DNA of 64,000 nucleotides from Athripsodes cinereus (taxonomy: Eukaryota; Arthropoda; Insecta; Trichoptera; Leptoceridae), in assembly GCA_947579605.1 (NCBI GenBank), contig OX388318.1, forward strand, positions 930,001 to 994,000. The letters are read 5' to 3'. How positions within the stretch are numbered: the first letter of the stretch is position 1; the number at the start of each line of letters is the position of its first letter. The notes beneath the pieces are model-generated. The model saw only the letters and a program-made list of their open reading frames with translations, was not told the origin of the DNA and searched no databases. Below, in pieces: positions 44,919 through 55,814 of the stretch. Position numbers and translations under genes: made by a program.

Positions 44919-45181
44919 GTTCTGTACTTGAGAGCCATTTAGTCTTAAGTGCTAAAATACCATTTTCAAATTCAATTTTTTAAACGAAAATATCTCAACA
45001 TTATACTAGTAATAAGCTGTTTATAGTATATATACAGCATATCACATAGACCCTATAGTACAGACCCTAAGCATTTCTGTTCTTAAGACTCACGACTAAT
45101 GTGTTATTTTCGCTTTTTTCGTAACCTTGGCATTTTTGTCAAAAATGCACTTTAGTCCTAATGGCTCTCAGGTACAGAGTT
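44919..45181. mobile_element. MITE with about 45-bp terminal inverted repeats, copy 2
   Basis: Reverse complement of 12928..13187 across its whole length, with ends GTTCTGTACTTGAGAGCCATT and GGCTCTCAGGTACAGAG. Confidence 0.7.
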
Positions 45182-45708
45182 ATGTTTACTCTTTATCAAT
45201 CTGCTGGTTTTCCTATTATTGTGGGAGTGTAGTAGTACAGTAGTAGGTAAACAATAATAATTAAACATTACCCACTATCACTAGCATTAACTTTGTAATT
45301 TTAATAATATATTAATTTCGACAAACGGATGTTTTTGTCACATGTTTTCTAATGTGGCATTGTCTTCACTTTTTTTGTATATTTATGGAAATGTTGTTCT
45401 TTTGTTCATTTTTTGCGTGTCTACCTACTTATTAACGAAATTATATTTATTTAATATTTACTGATTACTTTTTTTTAACTGGATTTAGGTAAAACGCTCA
45501 GATGACAAAACCAATCAGACATTTCGACTGGAGAAATTTACACAGTGTAGCGTCGTGCAAAAATTAATCGGAAAAAGTGAGAAAGTTGTGTCAACGCTTA
45601 GCAATGTTCTGAGAGCTTATTACTCTTATGATGACTGTTTCACTTTAATTTCAATAATAATGCTTTTATGATGTCTTTTTTTTCAATGTTTTTCTCTTAT
45701 TGTTTCAG
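45182..45708 (+). other. End of AMFR upstream intron
   Basis: No repeat recognised. The last bases, TTTTTCTCTTATTGTTTCAG (ending 45708), form a good polypyrimidine tract and acceptor for the exon that follows. Confidence 0.6.
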
Positions 45709-45966
45709 ACTATAATAAACATGACATACTGCTGTCTGCTCGTCCTCGGCAGGATCATCCAGCGCCTCGTCTTTGGAGATTTGCGCGTCTCCGAGAGGCA
45801 GCAGGTCAAAGACAAGTTCTGGAACTTTGTCTTCTACAAGTTCATCTTCGTCTTTGGTGTCATCAACGTTCAGTATATGGACGAGGTCGTCCTCTGGGTC
45901 GCTTGGTTCACGGCGCTCGGTTTCCTGAATCTCCTCACACAACTTTGCAAGGATAGATTTGAATAT
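45709..45966 (+). CDS. AMFR: AMFR/gp78 membrane-domain exon (upstream of two)
   Basis: Internal exon of 258 nt (86 codons, phase 0 at both ends) between ...TTGTTTCAG and GTAAGT. The peptide TIINMTYCCLLVLGRIIQRL... VSERQQVKDKFWNFVFYKF... VVLWVAWFTALGFLNLLTQ ... CKDRFEY matches the multi-spanning region of gp78/AMFR, the ER-membrane RING E3 ubiquitin ligase that acts in ER-associated degradation. The diagnostic block is LRVSERQ..KDKFWNF.FYKFIF.FGV.NVQ. It contains two to three hydrophobic helices. The start codon must be in an upstream exon that I could not find in this window. The RING and CUE domains are downstream and not visible. GC content is well above that of the surrounding intron. A BEL element begins 20 nt after the donor. 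Confidence 0.88.
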
Positions 45967-45986
45967 GTAAGTTTTTAAATACCTAC

Positions 45987-46314
45987 TGTTGTTGTGTCAC
46001 GATCGCCTATGTCCCTTCACGATCGCTTAATGTTGAGTTGTGTGTAAATGATGAGTAATGCAGAACAAACACTGTTTTTTCTTAATTATATTGGATTTAA
46101 TGTAAAACTTGTAACAAAATAGAACAGTATAGATATTAATGTTATTTGACTGTGTATTGGAGAAGAAGAGGTGGATCAACAAGTGTGTGTGTATTATATA
46201 CACGTAACCAAAGACAAACCCTGAATTGAATTTATTCGCCATAGATTATCACCTTATGTCTATAGCCAGTGACCAGTGCTTCATAATTCACCACACAGAT
46301 GGCAGTATTCAACA
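45987..46314 (-). repeat. BEL 3' LTR (328 bp)
   Basis: Begins TGTTG and ends CAACA on the + strand. It lacks the four bases TTTG and one T that are present in the other LTR. A 71-codon minus frame inside it is not considered a gene. Confidence 0.9.
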
Positions 46315-46326
46315 TTCTCCCCCTCT
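46315..46326 (-). other. BEL polypurine tract
   Basis: The minus strand reads AGAGGGGGAGAA directly before the 3' LTR, the expected plus-strand primer position for reverse transcription. Confidence 0.8.
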
Positions 46327-46722
46327 GTAAGCGATTGATGATATTAACATCAATTGGACTTACATTTTTACAATAAAGATAACAACTAATTAAACCTAAA
46401 ATGAATTTACTTTCCCATTACAACCCATGATTAAATCCTTCCTCTACCAATGCTAAGATATTTGAAAATACATACAACAAAATACAATATACATAATAAA
46501 TCTTCTTTCTTGAGGTTAAATGTCCATGTTTTTAATTAAATATTTTGTTTGGGTTTATAAGCTTCATGTTCAACTATTATAAATGATTAATATCTTGATG
46601 TAAGTCTTGTTTGGAGTTTAAAATCTTGATGTACTGTATTATTGTTTGTTTAATGCATATTATTATGTATTCAAGCTCACTTCACAAAAGAAAAAATTAA
46701 AACAATATAGCACATAGGTATT

Positions 46723-49700
46723 TCACTGTTCCGAAGGCTCTGGTAGCAATGCCACACGATGGATGGCTCTTTTTGTCAGTCCAGATTGGGTCCTCAAGGT
46801 GACAACTCGGGTGACGTTATCTGGACCTGGATGTGTCTGGACAACTCTGCCAAGTTTCCAAAGCATGGGAACAGTCTCGTCCTTTATTAGCACCAAATCC
46901 CCCTCCTTCAATTGTCTCTCATTTCCGTGTGTCCATTTTGTCCGTTGTTGGAGTCCCTGGAAATACTCCCTGCTCCATCTAGTCCAAAAACCCTTGAACA
47001 TAGCAATAATCTTTTGGTAGTGGTTTAAACGATTATCTGGTAAGTGTGATACATCTGGTTCAGGTAACCTCGCCAACGAGTCTCCAATCAAAAAATGGGA
47101 AGGAGTGAGTGGGTTGAGATCAGTTGGATCAGAGGATAAACTGGTTATTGGTCTGGAATTAATGGAGGCTTCGATTTGACAAATCAAAGTAAGCATAGAA
47201 TCATAATTCAATACCTGAGAATTCAAAGCCTTTTTCAAGGGAGTTTTTACCAGTTTTATACCTGCTTCCCAAAGAGAACCAAAATGGGGTGATCGAGCTG
47301 GAATGAATTTCCAGTCGATCCATCGTTGAGAACAAAAATTAACAATCTCCTCCTCAGAGGCTCTTAACTGTGTGTAAATTCTGGCAAGATCGTTGCTTGC
47401 ACCAATGAAATTTGTGCCATTATCTGAATAAATCTTGATTGGCATTCCCCGCCGAGCAACAAATCTTTTTAATGCATTCAAAAAAGCCTCTGTCGTCATG
47501 GAAGTGACAACTTCCAGATGCACTGCCTTAGAGGCAAAACAAACAAATAAACAAATATAACATTTTACAACCTTAGCGTTCCTGGTAAAACCTGATTTTA
47601 TATTGAAGAAACCTGAATAGTCTACTCCAACAATTGAAAATGGCCTTGTCGCAGTGACCCTGTCTGCAGGCAGATCCCCCATCCTTTGGTAATTCACTGG
47701 CGTCTTGTACCTAAAGCACAGGATACAATGCTTGAGAACCCCTCTTATTGTATTCTTTGCTGACAATGGCCAGTACTTGAGTCGTAGCTGCGCCAACAGT
47801 CCCTGCAAACCCAAATGTAAATTAGTATAATGATAATACTTTATAATTAATGTTGTAAAAGCGTGTCCCGCAGGCAACAAAATAGGATGTTTTTGTTGGG
47901 TAGGTACCTCACTGTTTTTCAGTCTTCCTCCAACACAAAGTATACCATTTATCAATACTGGATTTAATGATTTTACATTACTACGAGCAGACACCTGACC
48001 ATCCTTTTTCAAATCCCTTATTTCTCTGTGAAAGAAAATACCTTGGACGATGTTGCACAATACATCATGTGCATGTTGAAGTTCAGATACCTGTAAAGGT
48101 CCAGTTCTACGTCCTGTTTTTGATGTTACATTATTCTTAAATCTTATTAAATATGCAGTAACTCTAAGCAATCTATTAAATGAAGAATATCTTGTGAAAA
48201 TATCCCATGATTCAATATTTACCAGTGTGGTAGTATTTACCACTATATCTTGTTGTATATCAACCGTAGAAGAACATTCTGTAAGTTTCTCATCCTCTTG
48301 TATGAAAGATGGACCATTCCACCACAAAGTCGAAGATGAAAGTTGTTGTACAGATGTACCCCTGGAAATCAAGTCTGCTGGGTTGTGTTGTGACGATACA
48401 TGTATCCATTGACAATCTTCTGTGCTACGCTGAATTTCTGCTACCCTGTTTGCTACAAAGGTATCCATTTTTGTTGCTGAGGCTCGTAGCCATGACAACA
48501 CAATAGTTGAATCTGTGAAAAGCTTAGTGGAAACACCTTGATAACCCATGTTCTCCTTTATGGACTTGACAAGTCCAGCTAATAGTAGCGCTCCTGATAA
48601 TTCTAGCCTAGGCAAGGTAAGTTGTTTGAGAGGTGCCACTCTAGATTTTGCACAAAGTAAATTGATCTGTGTCCTACCTTGTTCATCCATGGACTTCAAA
48701 TATACAGTACAACCATACGCTTCCTTTGACGCATCGGAAAACCCAAATATTTGTATGTCTGCACTACCTGTTGACGTCACAATTACCCTCCTTGGAATCT
48801 TGATGATGTTGATGTCTTGTAGATCCTTTTTGTAAAGGTTCCATGCAATAATAATGTCTTCAGGTAGTTCATCGTCCCATCCTATCTGTAACTGCCAAAT
48901 TTTTTGCATTAATAATTTTGCCCTAATTACAATGGGCCCGATGAGTCCTAACGGGTCGAACGTCTTAGAAATATCCGAAAGAATTGTCCTTTTAGTAGAC
49001 GTTGATGTATTTGTTTCAATGTTAACCTTATAATGAAAAGTGTCTTCGTAACTGTTCCAATGCAACCCTAGAATGTTGCACTGAAAATCGTCCTCGAGAT
49101 TCAAGGATTTACTGTCATTGTTCTGACCAGTGTCATGTAGGTCTTCCAGATTTGACCTCCATTTGGTAAGTTTCATACCTGCCTTGTCTAGAAGGTATGA
49201 CAGTTCATTTTTTAAATTAATACAAGTCTGCTTATCATGATCTCCTGTTAAGAGATCATCCACATAAAAATCCCTTTCTATCACCTGAGAAGTGAGAGGA
49301 AAATTAGAAGAATAAATTGTACTTAGTTCCTTTAGACATCTCATCGCGAGATATGGTGACGCACTGAGTCCGTATGTGACGCTGTTGAGTCGGAAATGTC
49401 CTATTTCCTCACTGGGAGATGTCCTCCATAAGACCCTCTGGTAATCCCTGTCCCTTTCATGTACATTGACCTGCCTATAATACTGTTGTATATCTGCACT
49501 CAAGACATATCGATGTTTCCTGAAATTAATCAACAATGTAAATAACTCATTATGTATGGTAGGTGTTTTCATCAGATTATCATTTAGGGACTTTCCATTG
49601 GATGTTTTTGCAGAACCATCGAACACTACACGGATTTTTGTTCCCTTGAAAACGGGATGATGGGGAAGATAAACTGCATTTTCCTTGTCAGGTAGACAAG

Positions 49701-51807
49701 GAGACATATGCCCCAATTCCAAATACTCATTCATGAATGCTGCATATTGTGTGTGCAGCTCTGTATCCTTCTGAAACCGTCGCTCCATCGAAAGTAACCT
49801 CCTCTCGGCTATTTCAAGAGAGTTTCCCACGTTAGGTGGACATTCCTTGAAGGGTAGACTTACTGAAAATCTGCCAGACTCATCACGAGTCGTAGTACTA
49901 GTAAAGTGTTTCTCGCATAATGTCTCTTCCTGGGTTCGAACCAGAGAATTAGGCACACTTTCTACCTCCCAAAATTTCTCAATATTTTTGTTTAATTGAT
50001 TCAAAGAAATGTAACAAGATACCGGCCTTTGTCTGCTGATTCCTTCAGAGTTCCACGGAATAGCTCCTGCAATGACCCATCCTAACTTGGTCTGATGCAT
50101 CATCGGCTGCTGACGTTGAGCTGATGCATGATTTCCCTGAAGTACCTCCCAAAATACCTGTGCTCCCAATAACAAGTCTATTGGAGAAGATTTATGGAAG
50201 TCAGGGTCCGCTAGCTGCATCTGGGAAGGCACGTGAAAACGTCGTCTGTCCACAGATCGCAGTGGCAAGTTTGATGTAATTACAGGCAGGACCAAACAGT
50301 TGATTTTCCTCCTGTAATCATACAATAAAGAATTAATTGTTATATCTACCTTTTCTTCAATGTGAGTTACCTGTTGCCGCAGTCCCGAGACTGGCAGATA
50401 TGCTCCCTTTGTCCGTAAGTTGAGTTTTTCGCATAAACTCTTCGTAATGAAATTCGACTGTGCTGCCGAGTCCAAGAGTGCTCGTGCCCTAAAAATGCCG
50501 CCATCAGGGAGTTGGATCCCAACCATGGCCGTGGATAACAGTACTTCCTCGTCGTTTGAGAGCGAAGCATGGTTCACCACAGTAGGAACCTGTGAAGTAG
50601 GTCCCAGAGTTTCCGTATTTGCTGTCGAATTGTGCACGCTCGGTGTGTGCAATAAGGTGTGATGGTCCCTCCGACACACCTTACATCTTCCTCCTGAAGA
50701 ACAATCCTTGGCAATATGATTCCTTAACATACAGTTACGGCACAGTCGCTGCCTTTTTACCAGCTCCCACCTTTGCTGAGTCCCCATCGACTTAAACTGC
50801 TCACATTGGTTTAATCGATGCTGTGAAGAACAAAGTGGGCAAACTGGGTTTGCTCGTACATTTGCAACCAAGCCAACTCCTGCTCGGTTGGAGGTGTTGG
50901 ATGGTTTGAAGTTTTTGTTGTGAGACGTCGTCTCCAAAATACGTGCTCTCTCTCCAATACATTCGTACAGTTCCTTTAATGTAGGTAGCTCACCCTGCAA
51001 GTGATGCGATTCCCATATGTTACGTGATACTGAATCTAATTTGTTAGCAATTATGTGAATTAACAGGATGTCCCAGCTGCTTGTGGGTAGTCCCAAACTT
51101 TCCAAAGCTCGCGTATGGAGCTGTGAATCATCGATCAATCGCCTTAAAGATTGATATGATTCTGGCTTCACTGGAATGAGATTGAAAATGTGATTAACAT
51201 GTTTGTCCACAATGAGGCGGGTGTTCTCAAATCTCCTTGTTAAGATGTCCCATGCTAAAGAGTAATTAGTGTCTGAAACTTCCAAAGAAGAAACTAAATT
51301 TAAGGCTTCACCCTTTAATGAGCTCAGTAAGTAATGATACTTTTGTAAGTTAGATAAAGAATCATTGTTGCCTACAAGAGATTTGAATGTATCTTTGTAG
51401 TGTAACCATGTTTCATAATTACCATGAAATGTAGGTATTTGAATTGGATTTAACTTAACTTCACATGTGACTTGTAGTTGATCTTTCAATAATGATTTTG
51501 CCTTACTTAAAGTGGTGTAAAATAGTTGTTCAAAAGTATCCCTATACACCACTTCCTCACCATCAATTTCCTCCAAGTCACATTGCAACATTTCAAATTT
51601 TTCAAGCATGCTTTCCATTCTTGATGTCCTTAACTGTAATTCACAAATATCTAAATCTTTCTTACTCAAATAATCTTTAAAGCGCGTGAGTTGTCCCTTC
51701 AAAACGCCTCGCCTTGATATCAATCCTTTGCAAACCTCCATTTCAGAATCACGTGTTTTTTCCATTTTTGAAGTGGCTGTCCTTGTTTCTCTTTCTCCAG
51801 ACAACAT
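46723..51807 (-). CDS. BEL/Pao gag-pol polyprotein (intact)
   Basis: 1694 residues without stops. Domains in order: gag-like region (about 115-300, NPIQIPTFHGNYETWLHY) after an N-terminal coiled-coil-prone stretch; cysteine knuckles (323-378: CPLC, CRNC...H...C, CKVC); aspartic protease with ALLDSAAQSNFI (about 443-454); reverse transcriptase (about 660-880) with VLSADIQQYY and FYVDDLL (848-851 YVDD); the Pao-type segment DPLGLIGPIVIRAK (951-964); RNase H with FSDAS, LPRLEL, FTDS and NPAD (Asp1024, Glu1069, Asp1099, Asp1144 approximately); integrase zinc module HYTNLH...CILC (1326-1364); DDE core GVDYSG, YSDNGTNF and WEAG (about Asp1396, Asp1462, Glu1514); and a C-terminal module GDLVLIKDE...LGRV. 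All catalytic residues I can check are present, so the element may be active. The 475-base leader to the 5' LTR is non-coding. Confidence 0.92.
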   Translation of the reverse strand: MLSGERETRTATSKMEKTRDSEMEVCKGLISRRGVLKGQLTRFKDYLSKKDLDICELQLRTSRMESMLEKFEMLQCDLEEIDGEEVVYRDTFEQLFYTTLSKAKSLLKDQLQVTCEVKLNPIQIPTFHGNYETWLHYKDTFKSLVGNNDSLSNLQKYHYLLSSLKGEALNLVSSLEVSDTNYSLAWDILTRRFENTRLIVDKHVNHIFNLIPVKPESYQSLRRLIDDSQLHTRALESLGLPTSSWDILLIHIIANKLDSVSRNIWESHHLQGELPTLKELYECIGERARILETTSHNKNFKPSNTSNRAGVGLVANVRANPVCPLCSSQHRLNQCEQFKSMGTQQRWELVKRQRLCRNCMLRNHIAKDCSSGGRCKVCRRDHHTLLHTPSVHNSTANTETLGPTSQVPTVVNHASLSNDEEVLLSTAMVGIQLPDGGIFRARALLDSAAQSNFITKSLCEKLNLRTKGAYLPVSGLRQQVTHIEEKVDITINSLLYDYRRKINCLVLPVITSNLPLRSVDRRRFHVPSQMQLADPDFHKSSPIDLLLGAQVFWEVLQGNHASAQRQQPMMHQTKLGWVIAGAIPWNSEGISRQRPVSCYISLNQLNKNIEKFWEVESVPNSLVRTQEETLCEKHFTSTTTRDESGRFSVSLPFKECPPNVGNSLEIAERRLLSMERRFQKDTELHTQYAAFMNEYLELGHMSPCLPDKENAVYLPHHPVFKGTKIRVVFDGSAKTSNGKSLNDNLMKTPTIHNELFTLLINFRKHRYVLSADIQQYYRQVNVHERDRDYQRVLWRTSPSEEIGHFRLNSVTYGLSASPYLAMRCLKELSTIYSSNFPLTSQVIERDFYVDDLLTGDHDKQTCINLKNELSYLLDKAGMKLTKWRSNLEDLHDTGQNNDSKSLNLEDDFQCNILGLHWNSYEDTFHYKVNIETNTSTSTKRTILSDISKTFDPLGLIGPIVIRAKLLMQKIWQLQIGWDDELPEDIIIAWNLYKKDLQDINIIKIPRRVIVTSTGSADIQIFGFSDASKEAYGCTVYLKSMDEQGRTQINLLCAKSRVAPLKQLTLPRLELSGALLLAGLVKSIKENMGYQGVSTKLFTDSTIVLSWLRASATKMDTFVANRVAEIQRSTEDCQWIHVSSQHNPADLISRGTSVQQLSSSTLWWNGPSFIQEDEKLTECSSTVDIQQDIVVNTTTLVNIESWDIFTRYSSFNRLLRVTAYLIRFKNNVTSKTGRRTGPLQVSELQHAHDVLCNIVQGIFFHREIRDLKKDGQVSARSNVKSLNPVLINGILCVGGRLKNSEVPTQQKHPILLPAGHAFTTLIIKYYHYTNLHLGLQGLLAQLRLKYWPLSAKNTIRGVLKHCILCFRYKTPVNYQRMGDLPADRVTATRPFSIVGVDYSGFFNIKSGFTRNAKVVKCYICLFVCFASKAVHLEVVTSMTTEAFLNALKRFVARRGMPIKIYSDNGTNFIGASNDLARIYTQLRASEEEIVNFCSQRWIDWKFIPARSPHFGSLWEAGIKLVKTPLKKALNSQVLNYDSMLTLICQIEASINSRPITSLSSDPTDLNPLTPSHFLIGDSLARLPEPDVSHLPDNRLNHYQKIIAMFKGFWTRWSREYFQGLQQRTKWTHGNERQLKEGDLVLIKDETVPMLWKLGRVVQTHPGPDNVTRVVTLRTQSGLTKRAIHRVALLPEPSEQ

Positions 51808-52262
51808 AATTCACTAGAATGTTAAAAATATACAATAATAAAAAGAGAAAACTCAATGCAAAAAATGCCAATCAATGAACATTGAAAACACGCGACTATT
51901 TTGCAACAATATTTCTCACGAGAATTTACACACAGTTTTTTTCATAAAAATGCCGAAAATATGATGGAATCACGGGTTATCTGCAAAACAATAAAGATAA
52001 TATTAGTTTTATTTATTAAACAAATGTTTTAAATCAACAATTAGATAAGAGTACAGTTATGAAATTGTAGGGTAGATATTATTGTAACAATTAACCTTAA
52101 AATGTATAATATTTATATAAAATGGCAATGAATCCCCAGATAGTTAAATATATTGATCTATTTGAATGGAAATGTAATATTATAGGATAGAATTGTAAAT
52201 GAATAGGAAAATATAGGATACGATACGCAATGATGGATTCGATGTTTTTTTCCGAAAGATGT

Positions 52263-52280
52263 CCTGTTTTACGGTCGCCA
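52263..52280 (-). other. BEL primer-binding site (tRNA-Arg type)
   Basis: One base inside the 5' LTR the minus strand reads TGGCGACCGT, then AAAACAGGAC. The first ten bases plus CAGGAC fit the 3' end of an arginine tRNA (...CACGGTCG-CCA), apart from a small internal mismatch/indel. Identification is from known tRNA ends, not from a search. Confidence 0.65.
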
Positions 52281-52281
52281 A

Positions 52282-52614
52282 TGTTGTTGTGTCACGATCG
52301 CCTATGTCCCTTTCACGATCGCTAAATGTTGAGTTGTGTGTAAATGATGAGTAATGCAGAACAAACACTGTTTTTTCTTAATTATATTGGATTTAATGTA
52401 AAACTTGTAACAAAATAGAACAGTATAGATATTAATGTTATTTGTTTGACTGTGTATTGGAGAAGAAGAGGTGGATCAACAAGTGTGTGTGTATTATATA
52501 CACGTAACCAAAGACAAACCCTGAATTGAATTTATTCGCCATAGATTATCACCTTATGTCTATAGCCAGTGACCAGTGCTTCATAATTCACCACACAGAT
52601 GGCAGTATTCAACA
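52282..52614 (-). repeat. BEL 5' LTR (333 bp)
   Basis: Near-identical to 45987..46314. Differences are one inserted T, one T/A change and a TTTG insertion after TATTTG. It would carry the element's promoter on the minus strand, but no specific promoter box is evident. Confidence 0.9.
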
Positions 52615-52634
52615 CCTACCTTTTATCTTTTCAA

Positions 52635-52724
52635 TTTTTATTATTGATAAACATATTTGATATTAATAAAACACTGTTTTACTTTTCACTATTAATTTAT
52701 TATTACTCAAGCGCTTTCGTCAAC

Positions 52725-52757
<33 letters not shown>

Positions 52758-52852
52758 AAAACAGTGTTTTATTAATATCTAATATCAAATATGTTTAAAA
52801 TGTCTTTTCACAGTGTGAACACACAAACTCTAGATCATTTTTATTATTGATA
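52635..52852. mobile_element. Penelope-like family B insertion with A-rich centre
   Basis: The insertion lies about 15 bp beyond the BEL duplication. It is flanked by a 14-15 bp repeat TTTTATTATTGATA (52635..52649 and 52838..52852). The left arm stops at CGCTTTCGTCAA, then comes a long A-rich tract (52725..52755), and a shortened right arm ends in CTCTAGATCAT. The hammerhead-like half on the right is deleted. A TATC/TAATAT variation is present near 52783. Confidence 0.7.
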
Positions 52853-52984
52853 ACTAACACGAAAATTCCCACAGAACACCATGGATTTACTAAACGTTAG
52901 ATGGAAGAAAAGCATTAGGAACTAACAGGAATTTAGAATATAGGAAAACTTTTCATCTTTCACAGGACAGAGAAGCCTTCGTTG

Positions 52985-53355
52985 AAATTGTTGCCAAAGT
53001 CAGAGATTCCTGACACGATACTTAAAGAATTTCTCGAACTTTAACTCCCCAATTCATTCACATTAATAATTCACTCCCAGAAGTGAGTTTGTCCACAGCG
53101 AGCCTTAATGTCTTTAAAAGAGAATTGAAGATGTTTGTGATTACTGAGCGATGAAATTTAATTAAAATAAGTGTTAAAGTGGTCAAATAGAGTTCCTACC
53201 TATACCAAATTAGGACACTGTAGCTTGACCCCTTATACCAGGAGAAATTCTGATTGGGGCAATTCTTATGGTTTATAATTATCTGGTACTTAGTTGATTG
53301 TTTAAATTCTATGTACCTATTATTAATATTGTGTTGTTAAATAAATAAAAAAAAT
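52985..53355 (+). pseudogene. LINE 3' end with RT tail (+)
   Basis: Reads INNSLPEVSLSTASLNVFKRE, then LKMFVI, a short RT tail, followed by a 3' UTR and the terminus GTTGTTAAATAAATAAAAAAA. 5' truncated. Confidence 0.55.
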
Positions 53356-53994
53356 GATTTCTTGTCAAAGTCTGATAAAACAGTAAATACCATTATTCAC
53401 TTGTCTCATAAACAAACGTGCGATTCCTGGGACAGTCAAATATTGAATCAGCGTTTCGTCGTAACCATAAAAAAACGTGCATAATAAGACAACTCCGATG
53501 ATTTTTAGAGATGACTGAAGCATATCTCACGGTTCATTGACAAAATCGGTCGACTAGATAAAATTTTATGTAAAAAAAGAGACCGTTAAAATTATAGTCT
53601 CGTCCGGTCCGGATGAACCGCAGACACGGCTGGTGGATTTCCTCAACGTTCATATTGTTAAGGAGACGCTTCGGTGAACGCGACATAAATAAGAAAATGA
53701 AACAATAATTATTATTCTACTTGAGCAATAATAATGTTAGGTAATAAAACTAACTATTCAGACACCTTACTACATCTCCTTATAGAAATTTGTTCCAATT
53801 TTCTATATTGGTTGTGATTTTGAATCCTCCCAGCTGAACCAACACCAGCTGAACTCAAAGTATGGAAGAGATATAACAAAAAGTGATTCATTATTTGGCG
53901 TGGACCGCGTTCACAATCAGAACTAGAGAACAAACCCGTCCATGCACATTTTATTGTTCATTATTTTGGTATGCAGCCTTTTGATTATTGAAGA
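53356..53994. other. Unassigned intron sequence
   Basis: Nothing recognised. Confidence 0.4.
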
Positions 53995-54425
53995 TAAAAG
54001 CTTGCCCTTACGATCCAATAGCGAGCGTCTTCTGGCGATACCAGCTCATAGCTCAAACTTTTTTACAAACTAATTTTCTGTTCATGGTGCTCGCTGTTGG
54101 AATAGTTTGCCTTCCAGAATAAGGTTGCTCCCCACTCTTCAAGCTTTCAAGCGGGCGGTCAAGGACCATTTTATCACACAAAATATGGCTTCTGTATCCT
54201 AGTCCCTTTTCCTACATATTCTTCTCCTTTTTACCTCCTCTTTCCTTTCTTTAAGATTTTTTTATGTGAAATTGGGTTAGTTGGAAGAAATCGCGCCTCT
54301 GCGATAAACTCGCCCTCTGTATATTGATTGTATGATTGTCTTTGTTTGAAATGTATTTTTGTGTGAATTTGCTTGTTATCAATGTACAGTAAAGAATAAA
54401 TAAATAAATAAATAAATAAATAAAA
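53995..54425 (+). pseudogene. LINE 3' end (TCGCCCTCTGTAT family, +)
   Basis: The best-preserved copy of this terminus. Frames give a WNSLPSRIRLLPTL-like segment, then FKRAVKDHFI. The 3' UTR is AAATCGCGCCTCTGCGATAA followed by CTCGCCCTCTGTATATTG, and it ends with AGTAAAGAATAAATAAATAA. Confidence 0.6.
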
Positions 54426-54431
54426 AAAAAT

Positions 54432-54475
54432 ACGGAGAATAATGGGAGACCAATTCTTTGCTGGGTGATCCACGA
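54432..54475 (-). repeat. TAG-tailed repeat, 5' end scrap (minus)
   Basis: GGGAGACCAATTCTTTGCTG and GGTGATCCACG correspond to the start of the family reversed. Confidence 0.45.
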
Positions 54476-54989
54476 AACATAAAGAGAAAACAAGGAAAAT
54501 ATTAAATTTTCAAGTGATTTATGTGCCCAAAGCGATTCAAATGATAATATGTTTTTTGACAACGGACGCGAGATACAAAGAGAAAGCATTGAAGCAAAAA
54601 ATAAATAAATAACAATTATAAAAAACCATATGGCAGAAACTGCCGAAAAATCTAGACACTGATTCGTAAAAAAGAAGATAGCTTATACAAATAGACGAAA
54701 AGCGACATACTACATACTGTGTTTTTTTCAATTTATCTTGAAATGGATTTCCAACGAGTACCTTCGGTCAATAACATCAAGATTTTATGTAAATGTTTAC
54801 AAACTCAATTCTAAAACAAAAGTCACCTTTCATTAGCCTGTCCTTACCTGGGTACATTCTTGATCTTGTAGGTACTCTTGATTCTTACAGTGAAAAATAA
54901 ATTTATCAAATAATATTAATTCACACAAAATATACTCCTAGACAACCTGAAGGGTATTAATTATTGACCGATCGGTCTTTGAAAGTTGG
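54476..54989. other. Unassigned intron sequence
   Basis: Nothing recognised. Confidence 0.4.
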
Positions 54990-55095
54990 TCTCCCACGGA
55001 TTTACCACTCTTTTTATTCGGACTTGCAACATAGCATCTTCTTCCAGCGATATTTCTTTTTACATCATCTGACCATCTAGTATCTGGCCTTTCAA
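54990..55095 (-). pseudogene. LINE C-terminal relic (minus)
   Basis: The minus strand reads ERPDTRWSDDVKRNIAGRRC, then YVASPNKK. This is the RP..RW.DD motif of LINE C-termini. About 35 codons. Confidence 0.5.
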
Positions 55096-55814
55096 CAAAC
55101 ACTTCGCCCATCTATTTTCAGTTATTGCCTCTCCAGAATTTAATTTACCCAACTTAAGTCGGAAGCGGCGGAACACTTGGCAGTATGTCAGTTCCATTGA
55201 AGGATAGATTAATGGTCTATCGATTGCGTCACTAACTTTTTCGTTTTCTCCATATAATCCACTGGTTTGCCTTAGATATCCTTTCGTTTATTGAATATTT
55301 TTAAAATGAGAGTCGAAACAATTACCAAATATGGATCATAATTGTTATACAGTTAGTGAACGAGAATACCATAAATTGTCATTTTTTTAGATGTTTTTGA
55401 GAACGTAGTTTTAATCAAATATTGCATTAACGTCTGTCCATCCTATCGCAGCATTTTATTTACTTTCCAGGTAAATGTCGTGCGTCATGCGAATGGTTAA
55501 TAATGCACATACAAAACATCCTTTATGCGTCATAGTTCAGATAATATTCATCATTCACTACTACGGGTGGTGGAGTCTCTTTATTTATAATATTTTATTT
55601 TATTTAATCACGTAAACATCTAATGCCTTTTACATAATATCACACATTATAATATATAATAATTAAAATAAACAGAAATTTCTCGTTCAAAGTATTAACA
55701 AACCATAAACAAAAAAAACAAAATTACAATAATTCATCAACTTATCCATAATAACAATAATAATTAATAGGTATAAATTTATTTTATTTTTTTATTATTT
55801 TTATTATTGCTTAA
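55096..55814. other. Unassigned intron sequence
   Basis: Nothing recognised. The terminal 150 bp are strongly AT-rich. Confidence 0.4.

Larger units (their letters stand above)
45982..52619 (-). mobile_element. Full-length BEL/Pao LTR retrotransposon with TSD
   Basis: Complete element 45987..52614 (6628 bp), flanked by the 5-bp target duplication CCTAC (45982..45986 and 52615..52619). It has two LTRs, a primer-binding site, one uninterrupted gag-pol frame of 1694 codons and a polypurine tract, all on the minus strand and so antisense to the AMFR gene. The LTRs differ by one substitution and two short indels (1 and 4 bases), so the insertion is recent. No env-like frame follows pol. Confidence 0.93.

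Noticed and set aside
45697..45942. Acidic 81-codon open frame on the minus strand
   Set aside because: It is the antisense of the AMFR exon, whose family match and splice sites are on the + strand.
46027..46242. Minus-strand 71-codon frame in the BEL LTR
   Set aside because: It lies wholly in the LTR, has no domain, and is disturbed in the other LTR by the indels.
48194..48835. Several + strand open frames inside the BEL gag-pol region
   Set aside because: Shadows of the intact minus-strand polyprotein. No independent motifs.
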